Assembly (NCBI RefSeq): GCF_028693505.1
Contig: NZ_JAQUVF010000003.1
Location: forward strand, 29,443 to 93,442
Direction: 5' to 3'
DNA: 64,000 nucleotides
From: Oscillibacter sp.
GTDB lineage: Bacteria; Bacillota; Clostridia; Oscillospirales; Oscillospiraceae
The translations under genes were made by a program, and so were the position numbers. The first letter of the stretch is position 1; the number at the start of each line of letters is the position of its first letter. Shown in pieces: positions 24,185 through 31,351 of this stretch. The notes under the pieces were generated by a model, which saw nothing but the letters and a program-made list of their open reading frames with translations, did no database searches and was not told where the DNA came from.

Positions 24185-25201
24185 ATGAAAAACTTTCATA
24201 AATTTTTATCTGCCGCGCTGGCTTTGACGCTGGCCCTCTCCCTGAGTGCCTGCGGCGGCAAAGCCGAACCGTCTGTGGACCCCAACCCTGCGCCCGGCGA
24301 GGAAGATAGCGCCAAGTATCTCATCGGCATCTCCCAGTTCGGGGAGCACGCCTCACTGGACAACTGCCGGGAAGGCTTTTTGCAGGGACTTGAGCAGGCG
24401 GGTCTCGTGGAGGGCGAGGATTTCACGTTGGACTATCAAAACGCCGGCTTTGACCCCGCCGTTGCAACACAGATCGGGCAGGGCTTTTCTGCGGAGAATG
24501 CGGATTTGATGGTGGGAATCGCCACGCCTTCCGCAGTGGCTTGCTATGCCGCCGCCGAGGATAAAGACATCCCCGTGATCTTCACCGCCATCACCGACCC
24601 CGTGGAGGCAAAACTGGACACCGGAAACGTGACCGGCACCTCCGACAAGCTCCCGGTGGAGGCCCAGCTGGACATGATCCGCCAGATGCAGCCCAACGCC
24701 AAGACCATCGGCATCATCTACACCACCAGCGAAGCAAACTCCGTTTCCGCCATCGCGGAGTATCAGGAGAAGGCGTCGGACTACGGCTTCACCGTGGATG
24801 TGGTGGGTGTTACCGCCCAGTCCGAGGTGACACAGGCTGTCGACACGCTGATCGCCCACGGCGTGGACTGCTTTTCTAATCTCACCGACAACACCGTGGT
24901 GGGTGTGCTGGCTGCGATTCTGGAAAAGACCAATGAAGTGGGGATCCCCGTCTATGGCTCCGAGGTGGAGCAGGTGAAGCTGGGCTGCGTGGCTGCCGCC
25001 GGCATCGACTACGTGCAGCTGGGCATCAAGACAGGACTCATGGCCGCCAAGGTCCTGCGGGGCGAGGCCGCCTGCGAGGATTTGCAGTACGAGACCATCA
25101 CCGATTACAACACGTACGTGAACTCCGAGGCGCTGGACGCCATGGGCATCACGCTCCCACAGGCGGTGGCTGACAAGGCTGTGGAGGCCGCGCAGGCCTG
25201 A
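24185..25201 (+). CDS. trpX: ABC importer substrate-binding lipoprotein, TrpX-type
   Basis: 338 residues. The lipoprotein signal ends in LSLSACGG; the mature protein is the ABC_sub_bind (periplasmic-binding-like) fold: YLIGISQFGEHASLDNCREG, LMVGIATPSAVACYAA, ITDPVEA, TIGIIYTTSEANSV, FSNLTDNTVV, GIDYVQLGIKTG. In Gram-positives this family with a Trp T-box is TrpX of a tryptophan importer. The first residues after Cys are acidic (a spacer). ATG at 24185 chosen over 24170 because GGAGA is correctly placed. A paralogue is at 33912. Confidence 0.88.
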   Translation: MKNFHKFLSAALALTLALSLSACGGKAEPSVDPNPAPGEEDSAKYLIGISQFGEHASLDNCREGFLQGLEQAGLVEGEDFTLDYQNAGFDPAVATQIGQGFSAENADLMVGIATPSAVACYAAAEDKDIPVIFTAITDPVEAKLDTGNVTGTSDKLPVEAQLDMIRQMQPNAKTIGIIYTTSEANSVSAIAEYQEKASDYGFTVDVVGVTAQSEVTQAVDTLIAHGVDCFSNLTDNTVVGVLAAILEKTNEVGIPVYGSEVEQVKLGCVAAAGIDYVQLGIKTGLMAAKVLRGEAACEDLQYETITDYNTYVNSEALDAMGITLPQAVADKAVEAAQA

Positions 25202-25232
25202 GAACGATACCCTACTATAACAAGGAAAAAGC

Positions 25233-25264
25233 GCGCTCCCCACGGCCTCAGTTGTGGGGAGCGC
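25233..25264 (+). other. Stem-loop between trpX and trpY
   Basis: Perfect 11-bp arms GCGCTCCCCAC / GTGGGGAGCGC with a 10-base loop and no T-tract. Such hairpins often protect the binding-protein message from 3' decay and give it excess over the permease. The second importer has a hairpin at the same place (33854-33880). Confidence 0.6.
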
Positions 25265-25310
25265 AGGCCCGCCTTCGCGGCGGCGCTTACTTTCTGAGAG
25301 GAGTGGTTTT

Positions 25311-26249
25311 ATGATCGACCTGCTGCTCAGCACGCTGACGCAGGGACTGATTTATGCGTTGATTTCCTTTGGCGTCTACATCACCTATTCCATTTTGGAT
25401 TTCCCTGATCTGGGTGTGGACGGCACCTTTCCCCTTGGCGCGGCGGTCACCGCCGTGCTGCTGGTTCGGGGCGTGGACCCGTGGATGACGCTGGTGATCG
25501 CCCTGGCGGTGGGCGCACTGGCGGGATTGTTCACCGGAATCATCAACGTGTGCCTGAAGGTGCGCAATCTCCTGGCGGGTATCATCACCATGACCGCGCT
25601 GTTTTCCGTCAATCTCCAGATCGCCGGGTCGAACCTGACGGTGGAGCGAAGCGTGGATACCATTTTCACTGCCCCGCTCACCATGGCGCTTTTCGGCAAG
25701 CTGGGACTGATGGAGCGCAAGCTGATCGTCTCGCTGGTGCTGGTGATCGTGGTCAAGCTGCTGATGGACGGGTACTTTCGCACCAAGTCCGGCCTGCTGC
25801 TGCGGGCGGTGGGCGATAACGCGGGACTCGTCACAACGCTTGGCAAGAACCGGGGCGTGGTGAAAATTCTGGGGCTTGTGATCTCCAACGCGCTGGTGGC
25901 GCTGGCGGGCTGCGTCGTCTGCCATGAACAGCGCAGCTTTTCCGCCACCATGGGCACCGGCCAGCTGGTTTACGGTCTGGCGGCGGTCATCATCGGCGTC
26001 TCTCTAGCAAATTTCTACGCCGGCTCTGCCCCGGCCCGGGCGCTGCGGGGCGTCCGCGGCGCGCGCTTTTTCGCCTCCCCCACCGGCACCACTGCCGTCG
26101 TCCTCGGCAGCATTCTCTACAAGCTCTGCATTCAGGTGGCGCTGAGTGTGGGCCTTCCCGCCAATATGATGAAACTCGTCACCGCCATCTTGTTTTTGCT
26201 GGTGCTGGTGCTGTCGGGAAGGAAAGGAGAGGCGATCATCCATGCTTGA
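25311..26249 (+). CDS. trpY: ABC importer permease, TrpY-type
   Basis: 312 residues with eight to ten membrane helices, homologous to branched-chain-type ABC permeases: TLTQGLIYALISFGVYITYS, ILDFPDLGVDGTFPLGAAVT, RVRNLLAGI-like LKVRNLLAGIITMTALFS, LLRAVGDNAGLVTTLGKN, and VIIGVSLANF. It would form the transmembrane channel with TrpX and TrpZ. Start at 25311, after GAGAGGAG. The 3' end overlaps the ATPase gene by 8 bases, exactly as in the second importer. Confidence 0.87.
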   Translation: MIDLLLSTLTQGLIYALISFGVYITYSILDFPDLGVDGTFPLGAAVTAVLLVRGVDPWMTLVIALAVGALAGLFTGIINVCLKVRNLLAGIITMTALFSVNLQIAGSNLTVERSVDTIFTAPLTMALFGKLGLMERKLIVSLVLVIVVKLLMDGYFRTKSGLLLRAVGDNAGLVTTLGKNRGVVKILGLVISNALVALAGCVVCHEQRSFSATMGTGQLVYGLAAVIIGVSLANFYAGSAPARALRGVRGARFFASPTGTTAVVLGSILYKLCIQVALSVGLPANMMKLVTAILFLLVLVLSGRKGEAIIHA

Positions 26250-27015
26250 GGTACGAAATATCACAAAGGTCTACAACCCCGGCAGCGTGACGGAGCAGCG
26301 CCTGTTTGAGAATTTCTCCCTGACGGTGGACGACGGGCAGTTTGTGGCCATCGTTGGCAGCAACGGCAGCGGAAAGACCTCCCTGCTCAACATCATCTGC
26401 GGCTCCATTCCCGTTGACGGAGGCGATGTGCTGGTAGGCGGCAAGAATATCACCCGGATGAAGGACTACAAGCGCTATGCCACCATGGGTCGGGTCTATC
26501 AGGACCCCGGGGCGGGGACCTGCCCCAACCTGACCATGCTGGAAAACCTGTCTCTGGCAGATCACAAGGGCCAGCCCTTCGGCCTTGGGCGGGGCGTCAA
26601 TCGCAAACGCCGGGACTTTTACCGCCAGCAGCTCCAGTCCCTGGGACTGGGGCTGGAGGATAAGCTGGATGTGCGCATGGGCGCTCTTTCCGGCGGCCAG
26701 CGGCAGGCCGTGGCGCTGCTGATGGCCACCATGACGCCGCTGCAATTCCTGATCCTGGATGAGCACACGGCGGCGCTGGACCCCAAGACTGCGGAGGTCA
26801 TCATGCGCCTGACCGATCAGGTGGTGCGGGAGAAGCACCTCACCGCCATGATGGTGACCCACAATCTGCGCTACGCCGTGGAGTACGGCGACCGCATTTT
26901 GATGATGAACCGGGGACAGGTGGTGCTGGACCGGGCCGGTGCGGAAAAAGCCGCCACGTCCACGGAGGATATTCTGAGCATGTTCAACCGCATCTCCATG
27001 GAGTGCGGCAGCTAA
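26242..27015 (+). CDS. trpZ: ABC importer ATP-binding protein, TrpZ-type
   Basis: 257-residue ABC ATPase: Walker A GSNGSGKTS (about residue 38), Q-loop region GRVYQDP, signature LSGGQRQAVALLMA, Walker B FLILDEHTAALDPKT and H-loop MVTHNLRYAVEYGD. It energises uptake through the adjacent permease. The 8-base overlap with trpY suggests translational coupling. Last gene of the T-box operon. Confidence 0.9.
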   Translation: MLEVRNITKVYNPGSVTEQRLFENFSLTVDDGQFVAIVGSNGSGKTSLLNIICGSIPVDGGDVLVGGKNITRMKDYKRYATMGRVYQDPGAGTCPNLTMLENLSLADHKGQPFGLGRGVNRKRRDFYRQQLQSLGLGLEDKLDVRMGALSGGQRQAVALLMATMTPLQFLILDEHTAALDPKTAEVIMRLTDQVVREKHLTAMMVTHNLRYAVEYGDRILMMNRGQVVLDRAGAEKAATSTEDILSMFNRISMECGS

Positions 27016-27036
27016 GGCACCTGTTAAGGGAGGAAA

Positions 27037-27073
27037 GGACCGTCCCCGCGGAGAGCGGGGACGATCCTTTTTT
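27037..27073 (+). terminator. Terminator of the trpXYZ operon
   Basis: GGACCGTCCCCGC / GCGGGGACGATCC with loop GGAGA, then TTTTTT. Confidence 0.88.
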
Positions 27074-27294
27074 CTTGCCGCGGCCCGGAATGCGGTCCTT
27101 GGGGCGCGGCGTCGGCGGCCTGCGGCATTTCAGGCGCTCACGGCAGCGGCCCTTTTTATTTACTACCATGCTGATTTATGATATGATAATAAAAAGGCCA
27201 GATTTTCAGAAAGTGCTCAAAATAAAAAGACAATGAAGAGAATAAAATGACGGTTGTCAACAAATTATCAACAGCTTGCAAGATTTTAAAAAAG
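27074..27294. other. Non-coding stretch with GC-rich then AT-rich halves
   Basis: About 220 bases without a supported gene. The first half is GC-rich and can form loose hairpins ending in GGCCCTTTTTATTT near 27148-27160, possibly a second terminator. The second half is AT-rich and includes TTATCAACA at about 27266, a one-mismatch DnaA box. Confidence 0.35.
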
Positions 27295-27329
27295 AAAAAC
27301 CTCAGAGCCGTTGCGGCTCTAAGGTTTTT
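27295..27329 (-). terminator. Terminator of tRNA-Val
   Basis: On the minus strand AAAAACCTTAGAGCCG / CGGCTCTGAGGTTTTT, followed by a T-rich tail (CTTTTTT). Confidence 0.88.
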
Positions 27330-27330
27330 A

Positions 27331-27407
27331 TGGTGGACGATACAGGACTCGAACCTGTGACCCCCTGCACGTCAAGCAGGTGCTCTAGCCAGCTGAGCTA
27401 ATCGTCC
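27331..27407 (-). tRNA. tRNA-Val (GAC)
   Basis: Minus-strand cloverleaf: acceptor GGACGAT/ATCGTCC, anticodon arm CCTGC-TTGACGT-GCAGG with anticodon GAC, T arm GGTTCGAGT, and an encoded CCA end. Confidence 0.96.
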
Positions 27408-27423
27408 GAAGCGGAACGTATAT

Positions 27424-27452
27424 AGAATACACGAACTTTCCCCATTTGTCAA
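27424..27452 (-). promoter_or_regulatory. tRNA-Val promoter
   Basis: On the minus strand TTGACA (27447-27452), 17-bp spacer, TATTCT (27424-27429). Confidence 0.85.
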
Positions 27453-27517
27453 CATCTTTTTTCTGATTTACCACGCTTTTCAAATCAAAAAACAACAGGA
27501 ACAGGAGAACTCCTTTT

Positions 27518-28252
27518 ATGAGACAGGTTGCATTGATTACCGGCGCTTCCCGGGGGATCGGGCGTGCCATTGCCGAAGAACTGGCGGCGGAGGGCTGGGC
27601 CGTCTGCATCAATTATCTGGAGCGCCGGGAAGCTGCCGAGGAGGTGGCCTGCCACATCCGCGCAGGCGGGGGGGAGGCCATGGCGGTGTGCGCCGACGTG
27701 GCGGACCGCGCAGCGGTGGAGGCCATGGTGCGGGCTGTGGAGGAGGACTGGGGGGGCGTTGCCCTTCTGGTGAACAATGCGGGCATTTCCCGTCAGGGCC
27801 TTTTTCAGGACCTCAGCGACGCGGATTGGGACAGGACGCTGGCGGTAAATCTCACCGGCGCCAAAAATACCATTCAGGCTGTGCTGCCCCGGATGCTGCA
27901 TGAAAAACGGGGCTGCATCGTCAATATTTCCTCCATCTGGGGTCTGCGGGGCGCCAGCTGCGAGGTGGCCTACGCCTGTTCCAAGGCGGCGGTGGTGGGA
28001 CTGACCCGTTCACTGGCCCTGGAGCTGGCCCCCTCCGGCATTCGGGTAAACGCGGTGGCGCCGGGCTGCATTGAAACGGACATGGTCCGGATGCTGGGGG
28101 AGGAGACCCGATCCTTGCTGGTGGAGCAGACCCCGCTGGGGCGGCTGGGTACGCCCCGGGATATCGCGCAGGCGGTGGCCTTTTTGGCCTCCCAAAAGGC
28201 GTCCTTCCTCACGGGGCAGGTGCTTACCGCCGACGGAGGCTTTATTGTCTGA
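27518..28252 (+). CDS. Short-chain dehydrogenase, FabG-like
   Basis: 244-residue SDR oxidoreductase: Rossmann motif TGASRGIGRAIAEEL, VNNAGIS, catalytic Ser-Tyr-Lys (NISSIWG, YACSKAAV), PG motif AVAPGCIETDM and the C-terminal LTADGGF. It most resembles 3-oxoacyl-ACP reductase, but it stands alone without other fab genes, so another keto/hydroxy substrate is possible. AGGAGAAC precedes the ATG. It ends in a strong terminator. Confidence 0.88.
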   Translation: MRQVALITGASRGIGRAIAEELAAEGWAVCINYLERREAAEEVACHIRAGGGEAMAVCADVADRAAVEAMVRAVEEDWGGVALLVNNAGISRQGLFQDLSDADWDRTLAVNLTGAKNTIQAVLPRMLHEKRGCIVNISSIWGLRGASCEVAYACSKAAVVGLTRSLALELAPSGIRVNAVAPGCIETDMVRMLGEETRSLLVEQTPLGRLGTPRDIAQAVAFLASQKASFLTGQVLTADGGFIV

Positions 28253-28255
28253 GAG

Positions 28256-28287
28256 AAAAAACGAGCCGCAGCTGCGGCTCGTTTTTT
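28256..28287. terminator. Bidirectional terminator
   Basis: AACGAGCCGCAGCTGCGGCTCGTT, a perfect palindromic stem with A- and T-tracts on the two sides, between the convergent SDR and repressor genes. Confidence 0.9.
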
Positions 28288-29042
28288 TATGCTTTTCCCG
28301 GCAGTGGCGGGGCGTGGACGATGACCCTTCCAAAGCAGACCAGCATGCGGCCGCTGGAGGGGGTGAACATCACATCCGCGTCCGCCCGGGCCCGATTCAG
28401 GGAAAACAGATACACAATGCCCGCCGGGTCCTTGTAATATTGTTTGCACAAGATGTCTCCATCCACGCAGAAAATGCCCACGTCGCCCGCTTTGAGCGGG
28501 TCCCGGTTCACATAGGCCACGGAGCCGTCTGCAATGAAGGGGGCCATGGAATCGCCCTGAATGCGGACGGCAAACTCCGCCGCCTGAGGCACCTCGTCTG
28601 TAACGGGTGTATAGTCAAAGTCCTCCCCAAACACCGGCGCGGCGTATCCCGCGGCTGCGGGGCTCCGGTACAGCGGAATGACCCGAGGCTCCTGCGCCGG
28701 TTCTCTGGCGGTCTCCAAATCGTCCCGATAGGCGCACAGCGCGTCCACCACGGAGCATACCGTCTCCCGTCCCTTGGGGGAAAGGCCCCGGTAATGGTCG
28801 ATCAGCTGCCGCTCGGTATGCGAGAGCACCTGCCTTGCCCGATGAAAGCTGTCCTGAAACAGCACGTTGGGGTCCGTGTCCAGACAGTCGAACAGGCGGA
28901 GCATAACCTCTTCCTTGGGAAAGCTGATATTCTTTTCATAGTTGCTGACCGCGGAAGGTGACACGCCCAGCAATGCCGCAAGCTCTGCCCGGGACAAGCC
29001 GATCTCTTCCCGGCGAAGCTGCATGCGCTCTCCAAATTTCAT
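28287..29042 (-). CDS. XRE/S24 self-cleaving repressor (CI/LexA-like)
   Basis: 251 residues. An N-terminal XRE helix-turn-helix (about 17-37, LSRAELAALLGVSPSAVSNY) and a C-terminal S24 domain. The predicted autocleavage bond is Ala131-Gly132 (SPAAAGYAA); nucleophile Ser165 is in QGDSMAP, and Lys200 in ILCKQYY is the general base. Such proteins are inactivated by RecA filaments or a partner protease, so the regulon would be damage- or stress-induced. GAGGAGGTGACGGCT fixes the ATG at 29042. Its own promoter and four operators lie just upstream. No integrase or lytic module is adjacent. Confidence 0.9.
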   Translation of the reverse strand: MKFGERMQLRREEIGLSRAELAALLGVSPSAVSNYEKNISFPKEEVMLRLFDCLDTDPNVLFQDSFHRARQVLSHTERQLIDHYRGLSPKGRETVCSVVDALCAYRDDLETAREPAQEPRVIPLYRSPAAAGYAAPVFGEDFDYTPVTDEVPQAAEFAVRIQGDSMAPFIADGSVAYVNRDPLKAGDVGIFCVDGDILCKQYYKDPAGIVYLFSLNRARADADVMFTPSSGRMLVCFGRVIVHAPPLPGKA

Positions 29043-29071
29043 AGCCGTCACCTCCTCAATCTTCTTTCCTT

Positions 29072-29100
29072 ATCCTACCCGATTTCAGCACACCTGTCAA
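29072..29100 (-). promoter_or_regulatory. Promoter of the S24 repressor
   Basis: Minus strand: TTGACA (29095-29100), 17-bp spacer, TAGGAT (29072-29077). Operator O1 begins 10 bases upstream of the -35, a position suited to autoregulation. Confidence 0.85.
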
Positions 29101-29110
29101 TTTATTTTTC

Positions 29111-29214
29111 ACAAGTTTCTTGTAAAAATAATCTTGACATCACAAGAAACTTGTGTTAATGTATCTGTATTCACAAGAAACTTGTAAATAACGGCTGAAT
29201 TTACAAGAACTTGT
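29111..29214. promoter_or_regulatory. Array of four phased palindromic operators
   Basis: O1 ACAAGTTTCTTGT (29111-29123), O2 ACAAGAAACTTGT (29142-29154), O3 the same (29173-29185) and O4 ACAAGAACTTGT, one base shorter (29203-29214). Centre-to-centre distances are 31, 31 and about 29.5 bp, near three helical turns, so bound dimers would lie on one DNA face. They fill the space between divergent promoters and are the likely binding sites of the S24 repressor. Confidence 0.85.
29134..29162 (+). promoter_or_regulatory. Divergent promoter with an operator in its spacer
   Basis: Plus strand: TTGACA (29134-29139), 17-bp spacer, TAATGT (29157-29162). O2 fills the spacer, with O3 and O4 just downstream, so repressor binding must occlude it. 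No protein gene on this strand follows before the tRNA genes. Confidence 0.8.
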
Positions 29215-29300
29215 CGAACCGGGCAAAAAGCCGTCGCAAAGTCTGCAAGCAGCGTACAGCAAATAAAAAAATCCCGAATGCTTGCGCATTCAGGATTTTT
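29169..29300 (+). ncRNA. Possible ~130-nt RNA from the repressed divergent promoter
   Basis: The only product that the plus-strand promoter could give before the hairpin at 29266-29300 is a short RNA. No ATG ORF lies in it; a TTG frame at 29211 has no ribosome site and runs antisense through the tRNAs. It may be a regulatory RNA or the stub of a lost phage-like gene. Confidence 0.3.
29266..29300. terminator. Hairpin terminator after tRNA-Tyr, symmetrical
   Basis: AAAAATCC-C-GAATGC / GCATTC-A-GGATTTTT around TTGC. On the minus strand it ends the tRNA-Thr/tRNA-Tyr transcript; on the plus strand it could stop the divergent RNA before it runs antisense to the tRNAs. Confidence 0.8.
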
Positions 29301-29384
29301 GGTGGGAGAGGGTGGATTCGAACCACCGAAGCCGAAGGCAACAGATTTACAGTCTGCCCCATTTGACCGCTCTGGAACTCTCCC
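29300..29384 (-). tRNA. tRNA-Tyr (GTA)
   Basis: Class II tRNA of 85 bases with a long variable arm (TTGCCTTCGGCTTCG region), acceptor GGGAGAG/CTCTCCC, anticodon arm CAGA-CTGTAAA-TCTG with anticodon GTA, and an encoded CCA. Confidence 0.96.
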
Positions 29385-29393
29385 ATATTCGTT

Positions 29394-29469
29394 TGGAGCT
29401 GGTGGACGGATTCGAACCCCCGACCTGCTGATTACAAATCAGCTGCTCTACCAGCTGAGCTACACCAGC
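29394..29469 (-). tRNA. tRNA-Thr (TGT)
   Basis: Minus-strand cloverleaf: acceptor GCTGGTG/CACCAGC, anticodon arm GCTGA-TTTGTAA-TCAGC with anticodon TGT, T arm GGTTCGAAT, and an encoded CCA. Nine bases upstream of tRNA-Tyr on the same transcript. Confidence 0.96.
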
Positions 29470-29488
29470 AGTTCCAACAGCAGGATTT

Positions 29489-29517
29489 ATCTTATCAGAT
29501 GAATCGCGTTTTGTCAA
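29489..29517 (-). promoter_or_regulatory. Promoter of the tRNA-Thr/tRNA-Tyr transcript
   Basis: Minus strand: TTGACA (29512-29517), 17-bp spacer, TAAGAT (29489-29494). Confidence 0.87.
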
Positions 29518-29571
29518 CATCTTTTTCGCATTTTGTTTGATTGTTTTGTTTGATTGAAAGGAGAAAGCCTG

Positions 29572-29760
29572 ATGCATAGAGTCCATTGCCGCCCGGGGCG
29601 GCATACGTTGCTGTGCACATTGTGCGCTCGGGAGATCACGGAGGGAGAGGAATATTGGGCCTGCAACGGCAGCCGTGTGTGCGCGGACTGTCTTGCGGAA
29701 TTTGCCCGGCAGGAGCTGTGCGCCTGCCACGAAACACGGGGAAGGGAGACTTTGCAATGA
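29572..29760 (+). CDS. Small cysteine-rich (zinc-binding-like) protein
   Basis: 62 residues with two CxxC knuckles (LLCTLCAREI and RVCADCLAEF) and further His/Cys (CACHE), the look of a small treble-clef or LIM-like zinc domain. No named family recognised. AAAGGAGA precedes the ATG by 9 bases. Its stop overlaps the next start (ATGA at 29757), so it is the first of a coupled three-gene cassette directly beside the tRNA pair. Confidence 0.6.
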   Translation: MHRVHCRPGRHTLLCTLCAREITEGEEYWACNGSRVCADCLAEFARQELCACHETRGRETLQ

Positions 29761-29966
29761 CGTTGATCGAATTGTCGTTTCTGTATGCGGACAGCGCCGC
29801 GATCATCTACAATCGCATGCAGGAGTTGCGCCGGCAGGCGCAGCAGGACCTGGAGCATGCCCGCGCGCTTGAGCGCCGCATCGAGGAGCTGCTGCCGCTG
29901 TGGCGGGACATGCGGGACATGACGCGCCGCACGGCGCACTATTACGACAGGAGGCGCCACGGATGA
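29757..29966 (+). CDS. Small coiled-coil protein
   Basis: 69 residues, almost entirely helical and charged (NRMQELRRQAQQDLEHARAL, ERRIEELLPLWRDMRDMTRR), predicted coiled coil. It overlaps both neighbours by 4 bases (ATGA at each end). Similar short helical proteins precede sigma-like regulators in phage and integrative elements, but no family can be named from sequence alone. Confidence 0.6.
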   Translation: MTLIELSFLYADSAAIIYNRMQELRRQAQQDLEHARALERRIEELLPLWRDMRDMTRRTAHYYDRRRHG

Positions 29967-30259
29967 GAAACCGGGATTTTGACGCCCGCAGCAGCGAATG
30001 GCTGGGAGACATGGTTGTTTGGCTGCAGGAAAATGCCAACGACAACTCGGAGCTCCTGACCCGCCTTTTTCAAAATCTTCGCCGGGCCAGGCAGCAGGAT
30101 CTGACGGCTCGTCAGCGGCAAGTGTTGGCCCTTTACTACGATCAGGGGATGACCATGCCGCAAATTGCCGGGCAGCTGGGGGTAAACTGCTCCACGGTGT
30201 CCCGCACCATCCGCCGGGCCAAGCGGCGCTTGTACCGCTCTTTGCGGTATAGTCTGTAA
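29963..30259 (+). CDS. Sigma-70 region 4-like DNA-binding protein
   Basis: 98 residues. The C-terminal half is a sigma region 4 helix-turn-helix (LTARQRQVLALYYDQGMT, MPQIAGQLGVNCSTVSRTIR, RAKRRLYRSLRY); the N-terminal half lacks region 2. That is the size and form of the small sigma-like regulators of phages and conjugative elements (for example late activators), not of a full ECF sigma factor. Targets unknown. AGGAGGCGCCACGG lies upstream. Last gene of the cassette. Confidence 0.75.
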   Translation: MRNRDFDARSSEWLGDMVVWLQENANDNSELLTRLFQNLRRARQQDLTARQRQVLALYYDQGMTMPQIAGQLGVNCSTVSRTIRRAKRRLYRSLRYSL

Positions 30260-30368
30260 AGGCAGCGCCGCACAAAAACCGCCTGACGGCTTTGCCTATG
30301 TGCTACTTGCATAGTTTTCGCCATTCGCGCACAATCTTTATGCGGTGTCACCTCATTACATTTCCCTC

Positions 30369-30397
30369 TTGTGGTTTTCCATTTGAACCCGTATAAT
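30369..30397 (+). promoter_or_regulatory. Promoter of yitT copy 2
   Basis: TTGTGG (30369-30374), 17-bp spacer, TATAAT (30392-30397), 53 bases before the ATG. Confidence 0.7.
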
Positions 30398-30449
30398 TGC
30401 TGTGGAAGGACCGCGTCAGGTCCGAAGGAATGACCGGGAGGATTCAATC

Positions 30450-31334
30450 ATGCTATATAACACTCTGCATAACCGATGGTTGCGTTTGATCGCCGCTGTG
30501 GTGGGAGAATTGATCGCGGCCGTTGCGCTGAATCTGTTCATTGTCCCCCTGCATCTTTATACCGGCGGCGCGATGGGCGTGTGCCAGCTGATCCGCACAC
30601 TGCTGCAAACGTATCTGGGCGTGAATTTCGGACCCTATGATATCGCCGGTGTTTTGTACTTTTTGGTGAACATTCCTATTTTGCTGTTTGCGTACAAGAT
30701 TCTTGGAAAGGCGCTGGTGGTCAAAACACTGATCTGCACGCTTTCCTATTCACTTTTTTACAGCATCATCCCCGTTCCCACCGTGCCGATCATCGACGAC
30801 TATCTCACCGCCTGTCTGCTGGGCGGAATCCTCACCGGCGTTGGCAGCGGCATTGTGCTCACCTGCGGGTGCAGCAGCGGCGGACTGGACATCATCGGCC
30901 TTTGCCTGAGCAAGCGGGGAAGCAATTTTACCGTGGGCAGATTTTCCATTACCTTTAATGTGTTCCTGTATGCCGCCTGTCTGCTCCTCTTCTCGCCGGA
31001 GGCGGCCATTTACTCTGTGATCTATGTGTTCTTCACCTCCATGGTGGTGGATCGGCTGCATCAGCAAAACGTGGCTGTGCAGGCCTTCATCTTTACCCGG
31101 GAGGATGAGAGCGCGCTGGGACACTTTATTATCGACAAGCTTGGCCGCAGCGTCACCTACTGGACGGGCGTGGGCGCCTATACCGGGGAGAATGTGCATG
31201 TGCTTTGCGTGTGCCTTTCCAAATTTGAGATCGAGGAGCTGCTCCATGCCGTGCAGACCATCGATCCCCATGCCTTTGTGACGGTGCAGGAGGGGACCCG
31301 CATCTTCGGAAATTTCCCCAAAAAGCTGGATTGA
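30450..31334 (+). CDS. YitT-family membrane protein (copy 2)
   Basis: 294 residues: about five membrane helices (AAVVGELIAAVALNLFIVPL, GGAMGVCQLIRTLLQ, GSGIVLTCGCSSGGLDIIGL) and a C-terminal DUF2179 domain (IIDKLGRSVTYWTGVGAYTG, CVCLSKFEIEELLHAV). It is divergent from the copy at 21266 and belongs to a different subgroup. GGGAGGATTCAATC precedes the ATG. It forms a two-gene operon with the racemase. Confidence 0.87.
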   Translation: MLYNTLHNRWLRLIAAVVGELIAAVALNLFIVPLHLYTGGAMGVCQLIRTLLQTYLGVNFGPYDIAGVLYFLVNIPILLFAYKILGKALVVKTLICTLSYSLFYSIIPVPTVPIIDDYLTACLLGGILTGVGSGIVLTCGCSSGGLDIIGLCLSKRGSNFTVGRFSITFNVFLYAACLLLFSPEAAIYSVIYVFFTSMVVDRLHQQNVAVQAFIFTREDESALGHFIIDKLGRSVTYWTGVGAYTGENVHVLCVCLSKFEIEELLHAVQTIDPHAFVTVQEGTRIFGNFPKKLD

Positions 31335-31351
31335 TGGGGGAGGCGCACAGA

